Below, piece after piece: positions 5,969 to 6,255 of a DNA stretch of 6,255 bases. A model generated the notes under the pieces. The model was not told where the DNA came from, did not search any database, and worked only from the letters and a program-made list of their open reading frames with translations. The first letter of the stretch is position 1, and every line of letters starts with the position of its first letter. This stretch comes from Candidatus Nitrosopumilus sp. GTDB lineage: Archaea; Thermoproteota; Nitrososphaeria; Nitrososphaerales; Nitrosopumilaceae. A program made the position numbers and the translations under genes. The DNA lies in contig DAOWGL010000119.1 of the NCBI GenBank assembly GCA_030637455.1, forward strand, positions 1-6,255. Reading direction: 5' to 3'.

Positions 5969-5981
5969 GATATTTAATATC
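5969..5981 (-). promoter_or_regulatory. TATA-like box inside a short palindrome, DUF308 gene
   Basis: GATATT-T-AATATC is a perfect 6-1-6 palindrome containing an ATTAAA-like box centred about 29 bp before ATG 5946. The spacing fits a leaderless archaeal transcript. The symmetry may be chance in AT-rich DNA, or it may allow a dimeric regulator to compete with TBP. Confidence 0.45.
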
Positions 5982-6054
5982 AAATTGAGGAATATAGTTG
6001 ACAAAATGGGGTCAAAAGTAGTTACTTTCTAAGGGTTTAGATTTTTTTCTATAG

Positions 6055-6255
6055 TTATTTTATGAAATTTCGATGTTGAAAGTAATAGTATGATCCAATT
6101 TGTATGGCAATGGGGCCAGCATCAATTGCCTTTACTGCTTCAGTTAATACCATGTGATAGCCTTCTTTTGTGATTTTATCAAATTCTGCAAAAAATTGTT
6201 CCTCATGTCCTCGTTTCTTCCACAATACTGCAATAGCATCTGTTTTTAGCTGAAC
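6055..6255 (-). CDS. C-terminal part of an unidentified protein, 5' end outside window
   Basis: Read on the minus strand, the frame is open from the right edge for 66 codons and ends at TAA (6055-6057). The peptide includes DAIAVLWKKRGHEEQFF, an EFDKITKEGYHMVL stretch, EAVKAIDAGPIAIQIG and the end SYYYFQHRNFIK. It looks like a real soluble protein: it is mixed helical and charged, has no hydrophobic span, and its codon use (AAA, GAA and A/T-ending codons) matches the neighbours. I do not recognise a family. The start codon lies beyond the window; the only internal ATG is at codon 35. It lies 108 bp upstream of the DUF308 gene on the same strand, which has its own promoter-like box. Confidence 0.65.
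   Translation of the reverse strand, partial: VQLKTDAIAVLWKKRGHEEQFFAEFDKITKEGYHMVLTEAVKAIDAGPIAIQIGSYYYFQHRNFIK

Noticed and set aside
5945..6010. ATGATGA (5945-5951) as box C of a C/D-box guide RNA
   Set aside because: No CTGA box D at a suitable distance; the ATG belongs to the region around the DUF308 start codon on the other strand.
1..6255. CRISPR array, tRNA/rRNA, insertion sequence or RiPP precursor next to the TldE-like gene
   Set aside because: No spaced direct repeats, cloverleaf-like segments, transposase motifs or small precursor-like ORFs were seen; the flanking gaps of the TldE-like gene are 1 and 19 bp.

Overview
The window reads as a stretch of an AT-rich archaeal chromosome, most likely an ammonia-oxidising Nitrososphaerota (Thaumarchaeota) of the Nitrosopumilus type. 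The reasons are the separate cofG and cofH genes for the F420 chromophore, a TldE-like protein, CaCA and DUF308 membrane proteins, and a small archaeal winged-helix regulator. Several genes also have TTTAAA/TTTAAT-like boxes about 27-29 bp upstream of the start codon, which is the layout of leaderless archaeal transcripts. The lineage is an inference from gene content and style; no marker gene is present to prove it.

Left part (1-2920, plus strand): an operon-like run. The 3' end of cofG overlaps cofH by 4 bp (ATGA). cofH is followed after 1 bp by a TldD/PmbA-family gene that lacks the HExxxH zinc site and so looks like TldE. CofG and CofH together make FO, the deazaflavin chromophore of coenzyme F420. 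The tight coupling of a TldE-like protein to them is the most interesting functional link in the window.

Middle (2940-4442): a minus-strand Na+/Ca2+ exchanger-type antiporter (CaCA family) converges on the operon with only 19 bp between stop codons. It is divergent, across a 181-bp regulatory gap, from a 118-aa winged-helix regulator. A perfect 7-3-7 inverted repeat (TACCGTA-CTA-TACGGTA) ends on the first base of the regulator's ATG, as expected for an autoregulatory operator. The gap also holds a tandem 9-bp repeat upstream of the exchanger promoter.

Right part (4443-6255, all minus strand): an unrecognised multi-spanning membrane protein with a predicted cytoplasmic coiled-coil tail; a six-helix DUF308/HdeD-like membrane protein built from three internal repeats; and the C-terminal part of an unidentified protein whose 5' end lies beyond the window. 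The spacing and separate promoter-like boxes suggest these are mostly independent transcription units. No RNA genes, insertion sequences, CRISPR arrays or gene-free stretches over 300 bp were seen.
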